Source of the DNA: Bacteroidota bacterium
Lineage (GTDB): Bacteria > Bacteroidota > Bacteroidia > Chitinophagales > BACL12
Direction: 5' to 3'
DNA: 64,000 bases
NCBI GenBank assembly: GCA_016706255.1
Contig: JADJJZ010000003.1
Coordinates: 1,026,501 to 1,090,500, forward strand
In this document: piece by piece, positions 1-9,385 of the stretch
Numbering within the stretch: position 1 is the first letter of the stretch
Layout: every line of letters starts with the position of its first letter
Position numbers and translations under genes: made by a program
Notes under the pieces: generated by a model
What the model was told of the DNA's origin: nothing
What the model saw: only the letters and a program-made list of their open reading frames with translations
Database searches by the model: none

Positions 1-425
1 CCACCAGCCTGGCAGGTTCTACACTTTAGTTGAGGTAGAAAAGGACGCTGTAGAAAATGTGTTCTACTCGATTAAAGACCACAAATCCAATATCTTTCTC
101 AACCCCTCAGCCGAAATCCTCAGCCGTTACGCTACCGGCGCACAAGAAATCACCATTGTAAAATCCTTGGTTTCTGAAGCGCCTATGCAAAATGTGCAAG
201 GCGTTCAAACCACCACCATCAGAAAAATTCTGGTGGACATCTTTTGCGATGAAACCATTTTGCCGCGCAGCAGGGGGCGAAATGCAGTTCATTTTTCGCG
301 AAGCATACAATCGCTACACCATCCAAGAAAGCCGGATGCTTCGGTATGCAGATAGGAGGAGGAGGAAAGAAAGTTTCGATAAATACTTAAATAAAGTTTC
401 TAAATTTCGGCAGCAAACAAAGTAA
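1..425 (+). pseudogene. AbiEi-like antitoxin (DUF6577-like), 5'-truncated and frameshifted
   Basis: This is the C-terminal part of a gene that begins before the window. Reading from base 2 gives a winged-helix-like segment (starting HQPGRFYTLVEVEKDAVENV) that runs to about residue 85. The typical ending (EMQFIFREAYNRY, then YADRRRRKESFDKYL) lies in the next frame, so an indel falls at about 255-285. It lies 21 bp upstream of an AbiEii-type nucleotidyltransferase toxin gene, which is the usual antitoxin-toxin order of type IV AbiE-like systems. The family call is from memory of AbiEi-like proteins that precede AbiEii. The frameshift may be real or a sequencing error; if real, the toxin would lack its antitoxin. 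Confidence 0.6.
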
Positions 426-446
426 AGTGCCGTTTTATAGTGCAAT

Positions 447-1514
447 ATGATACATAAAAATACTATTACATTAGAGTGGGTCGAAAAGGTTTCTAAGACA
501 AACCGCAATGCTGATAAAATCTTGGTCGAAAAGGTTATCCGCGCTTTGCTGCTTTTGGAAGGGTTAAGCAAAAGCGGCTTGGAGTTTGTGTTTAAAGGCG
601 GCACAGCTTTAATGTTATTGCTCAACTCGGCAAAGCGTTTATCAATTGATATTGACATCATCCTTTCAGACCCGCCAAAAGATTTGGACCAGCTACTCCA
701 ACAGGTGGCCGAAATGCAGGGCTTCAATAAAATGGAATTGCAGCACCGCGCCACTGCCTCTGATATAGAAAAAGCGCACTACAAATTTTTCTATACCCCC
801 GTTCACAAAATGCACGCGGGCGATGACTATGTATTGCTCGACATTCTTTTTGAAGCTAACCACTACACTAAAATTTCGCCTGTTCCATTGCAGTCGCAGT
901 TTATTATCAATGAGGGTGACCCCGCTCAAATAAACATGCCATCGCTTGAAGACCTATTGGGCGATAAACTCACTGCCTTTGCCCCCAACACCACCGGTAT
1001 TCCATACGTGCGCAACGATAACAGCATGACAATGGAAATCAACAAGCAGCTTTACGACATCGGCAATTTGGTGGATGTGGTAACTGATGTTGAAGTAATA
1101 AAAACCACTTACCTTAACATTGTTAAAACAGAAATTGCTTATCGCAAGCTCGAAGGTACAACCGCTGCTGATGTATTGGAAGACACCTACCAAACAGCCC
1201 TCTGCATCGCGTTGAGAGGCACAGATGGCAGAGGCGATTTTGAAGCATTGCTAAAAGGCATCGAGAGTGTTAGGGGCTTCATCTTTTCCGAAAACTTCCA
1301 CTTAGATAGGGCAATTACTTTCGCTGCTAAAGCAGCTTACGTTTCTCAACTCATTGCAGCCAGCGCCGCCGAAATAGAAAAATTCACAGACCCTAAACAA
1401 GTGGCAGAGGCAGTCATTCAACAACCGCACAACACCAAACTGAACAAGCTCAAAAAATCAAACCCCGAAGCATTTTTCTATTGGTGGAAGGCAACCCAAT
1501 TAAGAAATGAGTAA
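447..1514 (+). CDS. AbiEii/AbiGii-family nucleotidyltransferase toxin
   Basis: The 355-aa protein has the minimal nucleotidyltransferase signature: KGGT at about residues 50-53 followed by D68-x-D70, the metal-binding pair expected in DUF1814/AbiEii proteins. The later block GDKLTAFAPNTTG, near residues 171-184, is also characteristic of the family. AbiEii enzymes act as toxins in type IV toxin-antitoxin and abortive-infection systems, transferring nucleotides to RNA targets such as tRNA acceptor ends in studied relatives. It follows the broken antitoxin fragment by 21 bp and precedes hsdM by 21 bp, so it is embedded in a defence cluster. The reading frame is intact. The activity is inferred from the motifs. 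Confidence 0.85.
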   Translation: MIHKNTITLEWVEKVSKTNRNADKILVEKVIRALLLLEGLSKSGLEFVFKGGTALMLLLNSAKRLSIDIDIILSDPPKDLDQLLQQVAEMQGFNKMELQHRATASDIEKAHYKFFYTPVHKMHAGDDYVLLDILFEANHYTKISPVPLQSQFIINEGDPAQINMPSLEDLLGDKLTAFAPNTTGIPYVRNDNSMTMEINKQLYDIGNLVDVVTDVEVIKTTYLNIVKTEIAYRKLEGTTAADVLEDTYQTALCIALRGTDGRGDFEALLKGIESVRGFIFSENFHLDRAITFAAKAAYVSQLIAASAAEIEKFTDPKQVAEAVIQQPHNTKLNKLKKSNPEAFFYWWKATQLRNE

Positions 1515-1535
1515 ATAAATATCAACTAATAATTT

Positions 1536-3098
1536 ATGGTAAAAGAACAAGAACGCGACGAACTGCACCGCACCATCTGGCAAATAGCAAACGATTTACG
1601 AGGAAGCGTTGATGGCTGGGATTTTAAATCCTATGTATTGGGTATGCTTTTTTACAGGTTTATTTCTGAGAACCTGAGTTCTTATCTTAACAAAGAAGAG
1701 CGGCGAGCTGGAAATAGGGATTTTGACTATGCATCTATCTCGGATAAGGATGCTGAATTTGGCAGGACCGACACCTTAAAGGAAAAGGGTTTTTATATCC
1801 TTCCATCTGAGTTATTTGTCAATGTTCGAAAAAAGGCAAAAACTGATGGAAACCTGAACGAAACTTTAAGTAGAGTTTTCAAAAATATAGAGAACTCTGC
1901 CAAAGGATCTGACAGCGAGGATGACCTGAAAGGTTTGTTCGATGACCTGGATGTAAATAGCAATAAATTGGGTGCAACTGTGGCCAAACGGAACGAGGTA
2001 TTGGTTAAAATATTGGATTCCATTGGAGATTTGAAATTGGGTGAGTTTCAGGAGAACTCTATTGATGCCTTTGGCGATGCTTATGAGTTTCTGATGACCA
2101 TGTATGCCAGCAATGCCGGAAAATCAGGCGGTGAATTTTTTACCCCTCAGGAAGTGTCAGAGCTTTTGGCGGAAATTGCGGTTGTAGGCAAAAAGCAGGT
2201 GAATAAAGTTTATGACCCTGCTTGTGGTTCTGGCTCACTGTTGTTGAAGTTTGCTAAGGTGTTGGGTAAAGAAAATGTTAGGCAGGGATTTTTTGGGCAG
2301 GAGGTTAATATTACCACTTACAACCTTTGCCGCATAAATATGTTTTTACATGATATCAATTACGAGAAATTTGATATTGCACACGGTGATGTCTTAACAG
2401 ATCCGAAACATTGGGATGATGAACCTTTTGATGCCATTGTTTCCAATCCGCCTTATTCTATCAGATGGGAAGGCGATGCTAATCCTTTATTAATAAACGA
2501 TCCCCGCTTTTCTCCCGCAGGTGTGCTGGCGCCCAAGAGTAAAGCTGACCTTGCATTTACCCTGCACATGCTACACTGGCTTTCTACTTCGGGTACGGCC
2601 GCCATAGTTGAATTTCCCGGTGTGTTATACCGTGGCGGTGCCGAACAAAAAATTCGCAAATACCTTATTGATAATAATTATATAGATGCTGTAATACAGT
2701 TACCACCTGATCTATTCTTTGGTACTACCATCGGTACCTGTATTGTAGTGTTGAAGAAAAGTAAGAAAGACAACGCTACATTGTTCATTGATGCATCTGC
2801 CGAGTTTGTAAGAGGTGGTAGTAAAAACAAACTAACCGATGATAACCGGAAGAAAATACTCAAAGCTTACATTGAACGAAAAGACCACAACCATTTTGCA
2901 AAACTGGTATTGAATGCAGCCATTGCTGATAACGATTACAATATTTCCGTAAGTAGTTATGTTGAACAGGAAAACAATACCGAAGAAGTGGACATAGAGA
3001 GACTGAATGCACATATTGCTGAAATAGTGATTAAACAAAATAAACTGCGTTCGGCTATTGATGAAATAATTGCTGATTTAGAAGGAGGTAATTTATGA
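1536..3098 (+). CDS. hsdM: Type I restriction-modification methyltransferase subunit HsdM
   Basis: At 520 aa this is the normal length for HsdM. The N-terminal HsdM helical domain covers roughly residues 8-150. The N6-adenine methyltransferase domain follows, with the SAM-binding motif DPACGSGSLLLKF at about 227-239 and the catalytic NPPY at 304-307. FFTPQEVSELL before motif I is also typical. HsdM pairs with HsdS to methylate adenine in a split recognition site and with HsdR to cleave unmodified DNA. Its stop overlaps the hsdS start as ATGA (3095-3098), indicating translational coupling. Confidence 0.96.
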   Translation: MVKEQERDELHRTIWQIANDLRGSVDGWDFKSYVLGMLFYRFISENLSSYLNKEERRAGNRDFDYASISDKDAEFGRTDTLKEKGFYILPSELFVNVRKKAKTDGNLNETLSRVFKNIENSAKGSDSEDDLKGLFDDLDVNSNKLGATVAKRNEVLVKILDSIGDLKLGEFQENSIDAFGDAYEFLMTMYASNAGKSGGEFFTPQEVSELLAEIAVVGKKQVNKVYDPACGSGSLLLKFAKVLGKENVRQGFFGQEVNITTYNLCRINMFLHDINYEKFDIAHGDVLTDPKHWDDEPFDAIVSNPPYSIRWEGDANPLLINDPRFSPAGVLAPKSKADLAFTLHMLHWLSTSGTAAIVEFPGVLYRGGAEQKIRKYLIDNNYIDAVIQLPPDLFFGTTIGTCIVVLKKSKKDNATLFIDASAEFVRGGSKNKLTDDNRKKILKAYIERKDHNHFAKLVLNAAIADNDYNISVSSYVEQENNTEEVDIERLNAHIAEIVIKQNKLRSAIDEIIADLEGGNL

Positions 3099-4338
3099 GT
3101 AGGATAGACGAGCTAATCGAAGAACTTTGTCCAAATGGTGTTAACTATAAAGAACTATGTCAAATAACAATTTGGGATAAAAGGTTTAATGGAGTGCCCA
3201 ATTCAAAACAATTAAAAACATTTTCTTTTAAACATGTTTCAGCTGCACATCTAAAGCAGTTAAATATTAAGAATGGAAATATAAAATTGCTATCTACAGG
3301 TAAATTTCAAGGTTGGACAAGCGAAATTCTTGCTGAAGACAATTTAAATTTTGGAGAAGTTATTACTATACCTTCTGGAGGTTCTGCAAATATTAAGTAC
3401 TATAATGGCAAATTTGTAGATAGTGGTAACATTTTAGCTGTTGCAATAGACCAAAATGTCAATTTAAAATTTGTATATTATTTTCTTTACAAAACATAAT
3501 AAAGGTCGAAAGTTGCTTTAGGGGTTCTGGTGTAAAGCATCCCAATATGGTAGAACTTCTGAATTTTCAAGTTCCTATGCCCCCTATAGAAATCCAAAAT
3601 GAAATAGTCAAAACCCTTGACTTGTTCACTGAATTGGAAACTGAATTGGAAACTGAATTGGAAACTGAATTGGAAGCTAGAAAAACGCAATATACGCATT
3701 ATAGAGATAGTCTACTCCGTTTTGCAGGCAAAGAAGTTGAGTGGAAATCGTTGGGGGAGATTGGTGAATTTATTAGAGGCAATGGTTTACAGAAAAAAGA
3801 CTTTACCGAAAGTGGGATTGGCTGTATTCACTATGGGCAGATTTATACATACTATGGAACATCTGCAACCCAGACAAAGTCATTTGTATCGCCAATCTTA
3901 GCAAAGAAATTAAGAAAGGCCAGTAAGAATGATTTAATTATTGCAGGTGTAAGTGAAAACGTAGAAGATGTATGTAAAGCAGTGGTTTGGCTTGGTGAAG
4001 AGGATATTTGTATCAGCGGAGATGCATTCATTTTTAAGCATAAGCAAAATGCAATGTATATCGGTTATCTTCTTCAAACTAAATCATTTTTAGAGTTTAA
4101 AAAGAAGTATGCACAAGGTGCCAAAGTTACACGATTACAAAGCGGAAGATTGCCCCAGTTTAAAGTGCCTATTCCTTCCTTGAAAGAACAGGAGCGAGTT
4201 GCATCCATCTTAGTAAAATTCGATACTTTAGTAAATGACATATCTATTGGTTTACCAGCCGAGATTGAAGGCCGCAGAAAGCAATACGAGTATTATCGAA
4301 ATTGTTTATTGACATTCAAAGAAGTAGCTAATGGATAA
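3095..4338 (+). pseudogene. hsdS: Type I restriction specificity subunit HsdS, frameshifted in target-recognition domain 1
   Basis: The first frame (3095-3499) encodes the first target-recognition domain and stops at TAA. The frame that follows, entered at about 3484-3492, continues smoothly (KVESCFRGSGVKHPNM, then FQVPMPPIEIQNEIV) through the central conserved region, a second recognition domain and a C-terminal conserved repeat (PIPSLKEQERVASIL, ending YRNCLLTF). Restoring one T in the CTTTAC stretch would rejoin the halves into about 414 aa, a normal HsdS length. A four-unit 12-bp repeat sits in the spacer helix between the two recognition domains. The end overlaps hsdR by 8 bp. The shift may be a real inactivation, phase variation or a base-calling error; it is not in a long homopolymer. 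Confidence 0.85.
3628..3675 (+). repeat. Four perfect 12-bp tandem units in the hsdS spacer
   Basis: The unit ACTGAATTGGAA occurs four times head to tail without mismatch, encoding Thr-Glu-Leu-Glu four times. It lies in the long helix that separates the two recognition domains of HsdS. In EcoR124I versus EcoR124II a difference of one 12-bp unit at the equivalent place changes the gap between the two half-sites of the recognition sequence, so copy-number change here could alter specificity without a frameshift. Confidence 0.95.
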
Positions 4339-7300
4339 ATTCAATATAGTTGCTGAGAATCCGGAGAGCACTGTTGTTGCTGAATACACTCCTCCTATAA
4401 AAAGGGAAACTGTTTATCAAACAGAGGCACAGTTAGAGAAGGAGTTTATTCAACTCCTGCAAAGCCAGGCGTATGATTATTTAACAATCAGTAGCGAAGC
4501 AGAATTGGTTAACAATCTTCGTATTCAATTGCAGAAGCTGAATAACTATTTATTCAGTAACAACGAGTGGGATCATTTCTTTAAAAGTAAAGTTGCTAAT
4601 TCCAATAGCGGAATAGAGGAGAAAACATCACTGATACAGGAAGATCATATTCAAATCCTGGATTGTGAAGATGGTACAAAAAAGAATATTTACCTGCTGG
4701 ATAAAACTAATATCCACAACAATCAGTTGCAGGTTATAAATCAATACGAAGTATCAGATGGGCAATGCCCCAACCGCTATGATGTTACTATACTGGTAAA
4801 TGGCTTACCATTAGTGCACATTGAGTTGAAGAAACGGGGTGTAGACATTAAAGAGGCCTTCAACCAGATTAACCGATATAATCGTGAATCTTTCTGGAGT
4901 GGCTCAGGCTTATTTGAGTATGTGCAGTTATTTGTAATTTCCAATGGAACTTATACCAAGTACTACAGCAACACAACAAGGTTTTCACTTGTTAAGGAAC
5001 AGGGTCGCAGCACTGCAATCAATAAGAAACGCACCAGTAATAGCTTTGAGTTTACCTCCTGGTGGTCAGACGCCAATAACCGTCCAATTACAGACCTAAT
5101 GGATTTTGGTCGCACTTTTTTTGCTAAGCACACAATGTTGAATATCCTTTGCAAATACTGTGTGTTTACAAGTGACAAACTATTATTGGCCATGCGACCT
5201 TACCAGATTGTTGCTACAGAGAGAATTTTACAACGAATCAATTCAGCCAATAACTACAAAGCCTATGGCAGTGTGGATGCCGGTGGTTATATATGGCATA
5301 CTACAGGTAGTGGCAAAACATTGACTTCATTTAAAACAGCACAATTAGCTAGTAAGCTGTCATATATATATAAAGTAGTGTTTGTGGTAGACAGGAAAGA
5401 CTTGGACTATCAAACAATGAAGGAATACGACAAGTTTGAAAAAGGAGCTGCTAACAGCAATACAAACATTTCCGTATTAAAGAAGCAACTAAGCGACACA
5501 AAGGCAAACATAATCATCACTACTATTCAGAAACTTTCCATTCTGATAAAGAAAGAAAGGAATCACAGTGCATTTACACAACCCATTGTTATCATTTTTG
5601 ATGAATGCCATCGTTCGCAGTTTGGTGATATGCATAAGGCTATTACCAAAGCCTTTAAGAAATACTTTCTGTTCGGCTTTACCGGCACACCCATTTTTGC
5701 TATCAATGCCAGTAGTAGCAATAGGCCAGATCTAAAAACCACAGAACAGGCGTTTGGTCTAAAGCTTCACACCTACACAATTGTGGATGCAATCAATGAT
5801 AAGAATGTGCTGCCGTTTCGTATTGATTATATACGAACCATGAAAGAAAAAGATGGTATCAAGGACGAAAGGGTTTGGGATATAGATAGAGAAAAAGCAT
5901 TAGCAGCTCCGGTAAGAATCAGTAATAATGTAAAATATATTCTGGAGCATTTTGATCAAAAAACAAAGCGAAACAGTAAACCCTACAGCTTTTCGTCTTT
6001 GAAGAATATTTACGAGGTTGTGTCTGCAAAGGACCGCAAAAAAATTGAAGAAGTGAAGCAGAAGATCAGACTTACCGGCTTCAATTCCATATTTGCAGTT
6101 AGCTCAATTGACTTTGCAAGGTTGTATTACAATGAGTTTAAAACGCATCAAAACAGATTGCCTGAATTGCAGCGTTTAAAAGTAGCCACTATTTTCAGCT
6201 TTGGTGTAAATGATGATGATGAAGATGGCCTGCCGGATGAGAACTCTGAAGGTACAGAAGGTCTGAGTTTATCAGATAGGGATTTCCTTGATACTGCAAT
6301 CAGCGATTACAATCAGATTTTTAAAACCAATTATGATACATCTACCGAAAAATTCCAGAACTATTACAAGGATGTATCTCTGAGAATGAAGAATAGAGAG
6401 ATTGATTTACTGATAGTAGTAAACATGTTTCTTACGGGTTTTGATGCCACAACACTCAATACGCTATGGGTAGATAAGAACCTTAGGTTACACGGATTGC
6501 TGCAGGCATATTCGAGAACCAACCGAATTTTAAATTCTGTAAAGACGTTTGGAAATATTGTTTGCTTCAGAAATTTAGAGAAGGCTACCAATGAAAGCAT
6601 AGCATTATTTGGTGATAAGGAAGCTGGGGGTATTGTACTGCTAAAAACTTTTGATGAGTATTATAACGGGTATAATGAAGGGTCAAAGATATTTCCCGGT
6701 TATATTTCACTGATCGATGAACTCACTGCAAAATTTCCGGTGGGTGAACAAATAATAGGAGAACAGAATCAAAAAGCCTTTATCCGCTTGTATGGTTCAA
6801 TTCTAAAAGCAAAAAACATACTCACCGCTTTCGATGAATTTGTAGGAAAGGAAATACTAAGTGAAAGAGATGTACAGGATTACCATAGCATGTACATTAA
6901 TCTTTACCATGAGTTCCGCAACAGAAATACTGGAGATGCAGAAAATGTGAATGATGATATTGTGTTTGAAATGGAGTTGATAAAACAAGTAGAGATAAAC
7001 ATCGACTATATTTTGGAACTTATTAGAAAATATCACGAAAGTCACCTAAGGGATAAAGAGATAATCATCAGTATAAATAAGGCAATTGATTCAAGTGTAG
7101 AATTACGGAATAAAAAGGACCTTATCCTTAAGTTTATTCAATCACTTACACCAAATGCCAAGGTTACAGATGATTGGCAGGATTATATTGAAGGGAAGAA
7201 GATTGAAGAGTTAGACCAAATTATAGCTGAAGAGGGTCTTGACAAGGAAGAAACTTATAAGTTCATAAACAATGCCTTCCGCGATGGATATGTGCAAACA

Positions 7301-7447
7301 ACGGGCACTGGCTTGTCGAGGATACTGCCGCCGGTTTCGAGGTTTACACCAACAGGGGAAAGGACCCAGAAGCGAAATTCTGTTATAGAAAAGATAAAAT
7401 TATTTTTTAATCGGTTTTGGGATATTTCAAACAATCATGATGATTAA
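4331..7447 (+). CDS. hsdR: Type I restriction endonuclease subunit HsdR
   Basis: The 1038-aa protein matches HsdR in length and domain order. A PD-(D/E)xK nuclease near the N-terminus shows D151 and E165-L-K167. A superfamily 2 DNA translocase follows, with Walker A TTGSGKT near residues 325-331, the DECH box near 424, and FTGTPIF. A helicase C-terminal domain contains NMFLTGFDA and the arginine-rich SRTNRILN. A helical C-terminal region docks onto HsdM-HsdS in known complexes. It overlaps hsdS by 8 bp, completing an hsdMSR operon. The frame is intact. Confidence 0.96.
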   Translation: MDKFNIVAENPESTVVAEYTPPIKRETVYQTEAQLEKEFIQLLQSQAYDYLTISSEAELVNNLRIQLQKLNNYLFSNNEWDHFFKSKVANSNSGIEEKTSLIQEDHIQILDCEDGTKKNIYLLDKTNIHNNQLQVINQYEVSDGQCPNRYDVTILVNGLPLVHIELKKRGVDIKEAFNQINRYNRESFWSGSGLFEYVQLFVISNGTYTKYYSNTTRFSLVKEQGRSTAINKKRTSNSFEFTSWWSDANNRPITDLMDFGRTFFAKHTMLNILCKYCVFTSDKLLLAMRPYQIVATERILQRINSANNYKAYGSVDAGGYIWHTTGSGKTLTSFKTAQLASKLSYIYKVVFVVDRKDLDYQTMKEYDKFEKGAANSNTNISVLKKQLSDTKANIIITTIQKLSILIKKERNHSAFTQPIVIIFDECHRSQFGDMHKAITKAFKKYFLFGFTGTPIFAINASSSNRPDLKTTEQAFGLKLHTYTIVDAINDKNVLPFRIDYIRTMKEKDGIKDERVWDIDREKALAAPVRISNNVKYILEHFDQKTKRNSKPYSFSSLKNIYEVVSAKDRKKIEEVKQKIRLTGFNSIFAVSSIDFARLYYNEFKTHQNRLPELQRLKVATIFSFGVNDDDEDGLPDENSEGTEGLSLSDRDFLDTAISDYNQIFKTNYDTSTEKFQNYYKDVSLRMKNREIDLLIVVNMFLTGFDATTLNTLWVDKNLRLHGLLQAYSRTNRILNSVKTFGNIVCFRNLEKATNESIALFGDKEAGGIVLLKTFDEYYNGYNEGSKIFPGYISLIDELTAKFPVGEQIIGEQNQKAFIRLYGSILKAKNILTAFDEFVGKEILSERDVQDYHSMYINLYHEFRNRNTGDAENVNDDIVFEMELIKQVEINIDYILELIRKYHESHLRDKEIIISINKAIDSSVELRNKKDLILKFIQSLTPNAKVTDDWQDYIEGKKIEELDQIIAEEGLDKEETYKFINNAFRDGYVQTTGTGLSRILPPVSRFTPTGERTQKRNSVIEKIKLFFNRFWDISNNHDD

Positions 7448-7511
7448 TTAGATTCTAATTTGACTTTTTTAATTAATTTTTGTTATTTCGATAAATGTAA
7501 ATTGAGTTTAT

Positions 7512-8471
7512 ATGGCGTTACCAGCATTTCGTGAGTTGGATTTTAAGGCATCAAATGTGGACCTGAAATCAATTTTATTTGACGTTGAATTGAGAGACTT
7601 ATATGTTTTGGAAAACTCTCGCGATAAAATATTTCAAGATTTTTACGCTAAAGTAAAATCTTATAAAGCGATTGTTAATTTGACAAACAACGAGGTTTTA
7701 TCCGTTGTTACGGGTAATTATAAAATAGTGACTAATGAAGAGGCAATTGCTCTTGGCAAAAAGGCTTTTGTTGAATTATTCCCATCTGTGAATGAAAAGG
7801 AATTGGTTATTTTTAAAATAATATCCTCAGCACGTAAAACGTTTTGCCATATTGATCTTGTACATAAAAATATTAAATTGTCCCACGATAGTAAAGAATG
7901 GGAACAAGATAGCTGGTACCCATATCTAAGAATTACAAATAGTTATAATAAAACATATGCTTTAAGCTTTGAACTCGGGTTTGTTCGCAAACTTTGCTCA
8001 AACGGGGTTATTTTCAATAAGAAGACAGTTCGAGTTAAATATAATCACACAAAAACAGAAATACCCTACGATATACTTCCAGATGTAAGTGCACTTAAAA
8101 AACTTGAGGCTGATTTTATTTCGAGTCTTTATAATTTGAAGCGATTTTATGTTAAAAGTGATTTTTTTACTCCGATCACTTTAAAGGCATTGAATATAAA
8201 GGAAAAATCGTATACTGGAAAGGAACAACAATTTGATAATTTAGTTTCTTCCGTTGAAGGTTTGAATACTAATTATATAAATAAGGATGGGGAGAATGCT
8301 TACGCTTTATTCAACGTTATGAGTGATTTAGTATCCAATAATCCAAATGATATTATGGGGTATCATTTAGCGCCTAATTCGTATTATAAGAAGATATCCC
8401 ACTGGATGTTAAGCTTTGCGTCGGCCATGGAAAGTCGGGATTTTACAATTGAGAGATATCTTAATTCTTAA
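7512..8471 (+). CDS. DUF932 domain protein (phage/plasmid-type)
   Basis: The 319-aa protein contains the block LRITNSYNKTYALSFELGF followed by RKLCSNGVIF, around residues 138-172. This is the pattern I associate with DUF932, found on phages, plasmids and integrative elements and sometimes discussed near anti-restriction genes. No catalytic motif is evident. It starts 64 bp after hsdR on the same strand, so it could be cotranscribed or carry its own promoter in the AT-rich gap. Function unknown; association with the restriction cluster is seen, not proven. Confidence 0.7.
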   Translation: MALPAFRELDFKASNVDLKSILFDVELRDLYVLENSRDKIFQDFYAKVKSYKAIVNLTNNEVLSVVTGNYKIVTNEEAIALGKKAFVELFPSVNEKELVIFKIISSARKTFCHIDLVHKNIKLSHDSKEWEQDSWYPYLRITNSYNKTYALSFELGFVRKLCSNGVIFNKKTVRVKYNHTKTEIPYDILPDVSALKKLEADFISSLYNLKRFYVKSDFFTPITLKALNIKEKSYTGKEQQFDNLVSSVEGLNTNYINKDGENAYALFNVMSDLVSNNPNDIMGYHLAPNSYYKKISHWMLSFASAMESRDFTIERYLNS

Positions 8472-8742
8472 TTTATATATCCCTAATGAGATCGAGATAT
8501 AAAAAAACTTTACTAGCCTGATATTCGTGTTGGGTGGGATTTAGGTTAATACTGCTCGCATTTAATTAATTAGTTGTCTCTTTTGATTTTCCCGATAAAC
8601 AATGTACTTTATATGCCAAAAATTGCAACTATAATAATTATTATAATCCATAATAATCTTGTTGCCTTGTCGTTACTTTTTTGTGCAGCGATTGAAATTC
8701 CGATATTTGGTTCCACTAATTCTGTTATTGTTGTAATATCAA

Positions 8743-9099
8743 TCATTTTCTTATAATTTTGATTTTATCGCCCTCTTGTGACACGATGATGAAATTATAC
8801 ACCGCCATGAAATTTTTACCAGCTAGCTCCTCGTAATGAGTAAGAACCATAAATGAATACCCCCGGCCGAGTAGAAACTGTTTGTGAAATACCTCTTCCT
8901 TTTTACCGGCCATAAGTTGATTCAAAATGCGAAAATTGATGAGTAATGGTTTATCAATTTCAGATTTACTTTCACGCAGTTCTTTTGCTTTAAGATTGTT
9001 ATATCTAATCCTGTTTTCATCAGTTGCGAAAACTTGGTTTGCCCGGAATGCAGTAAATATTTCTCCTGTTAACGGATCTGTTTTTTCTATTTGTTTCAT
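8743..9099 (-). CDS. Small hypothetical protein of a Bacteroidota mobile-element type
   Basis: The 118-aa protein begins MKQIEKTDPLTGEIF and has a lysine/asparagine-rich N-terminal half (FATDENRIRYNN, AKELR) and a more hydrophobic C-terminal half (YSFMVLTHYEELAGK). It has no signal peptide or membrane segment. I recall similar short proteins starting with KTDPLTGE in Bacteroidota islands and phages, without known function. It is convergent with the DUF932 gene, with 271 bp between them in which I see no supported gene. Confidence 0.6.
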   Translation of the reverse strand: MKQIEKTDPLTGEIFTAFRANQVFATDENRIRYNNLKAKELRESKSEIDKPLLINFRILNQLMAGKKEEVFHKQFLLGRGYSFMVLTHYEELAGKNFMAVYNFIIVSQEGDKIKIIRK

Positions 9100-9104
9100 A
9101 TCTA

Positions 9105-9112
9105 CAAAGGTA
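9105..9112 (-). promoter_or_regulatory. Candidate -7 promoter box for the 118-aa gene
   Basis: On the minus strand the sequence TACCTTTG matches the Bacteroidota -7 consensus TAnnTTTG and ends only 5 bp before the ATG at 9099. If used, the transcript would be nearly leaderless. I see no convincing -33 TTG element at the usual spacing. Confidence 0.35.
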
Positions 9113-9235
9113 CAGCGAGTTTTTTCAGATAATTAATCCGGATTGAAGCAAATTAATGCGGTTGAGCGTATAAAAATCAATATATGCATATTAATCTACA
9201 TGAATTTAAATTATCGATATATATTAATATAATTA

Positions 9236-9280
9236 ATTGGCAATTTATATTTAATTTATATAAATAAAACTATTGCCAAT
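9236..9280. repeat. Perfect 9-bp inverted repeat in an AT-rich intergenic region
   Basis: ATTGGCAAT (9236-9244) and ATTGCCAAT (9272-9280) are exact reverse complements separated by 27 nt of almost pure A/T. The pair lies in the 286-bp gap between two divergent small genes, 106 bp before the start at 9386. It could be an operator for a dimeric regulator or a hairpin; nothing else in the gap explains it. Confidence 0.55.
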
Positions 9281-9385
9281 GTAACGTATTAGCAAAAAAG
9301 AAATACTTAAAAAAGTTAGGTTTTTAAATCTTAAATCTGAAACCTTTATGCTTAAGTAAGCAATTAATTAGTAAATTTTAATTTT

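Noticed and set aside
3628..3675. Phase-variation by frameshifting repeat
   Set aside because: The unit is 12 bp, so gains or losses keep the frame; it changes spacer length, not expression.
8574..8756. 60-aa plus-strand frame in the gap between DUF932 and the 118-aa gene
   Set aside because: Composition is low-complexity (runs of Ile) with no start signal; it overlaps the convergent gene end.
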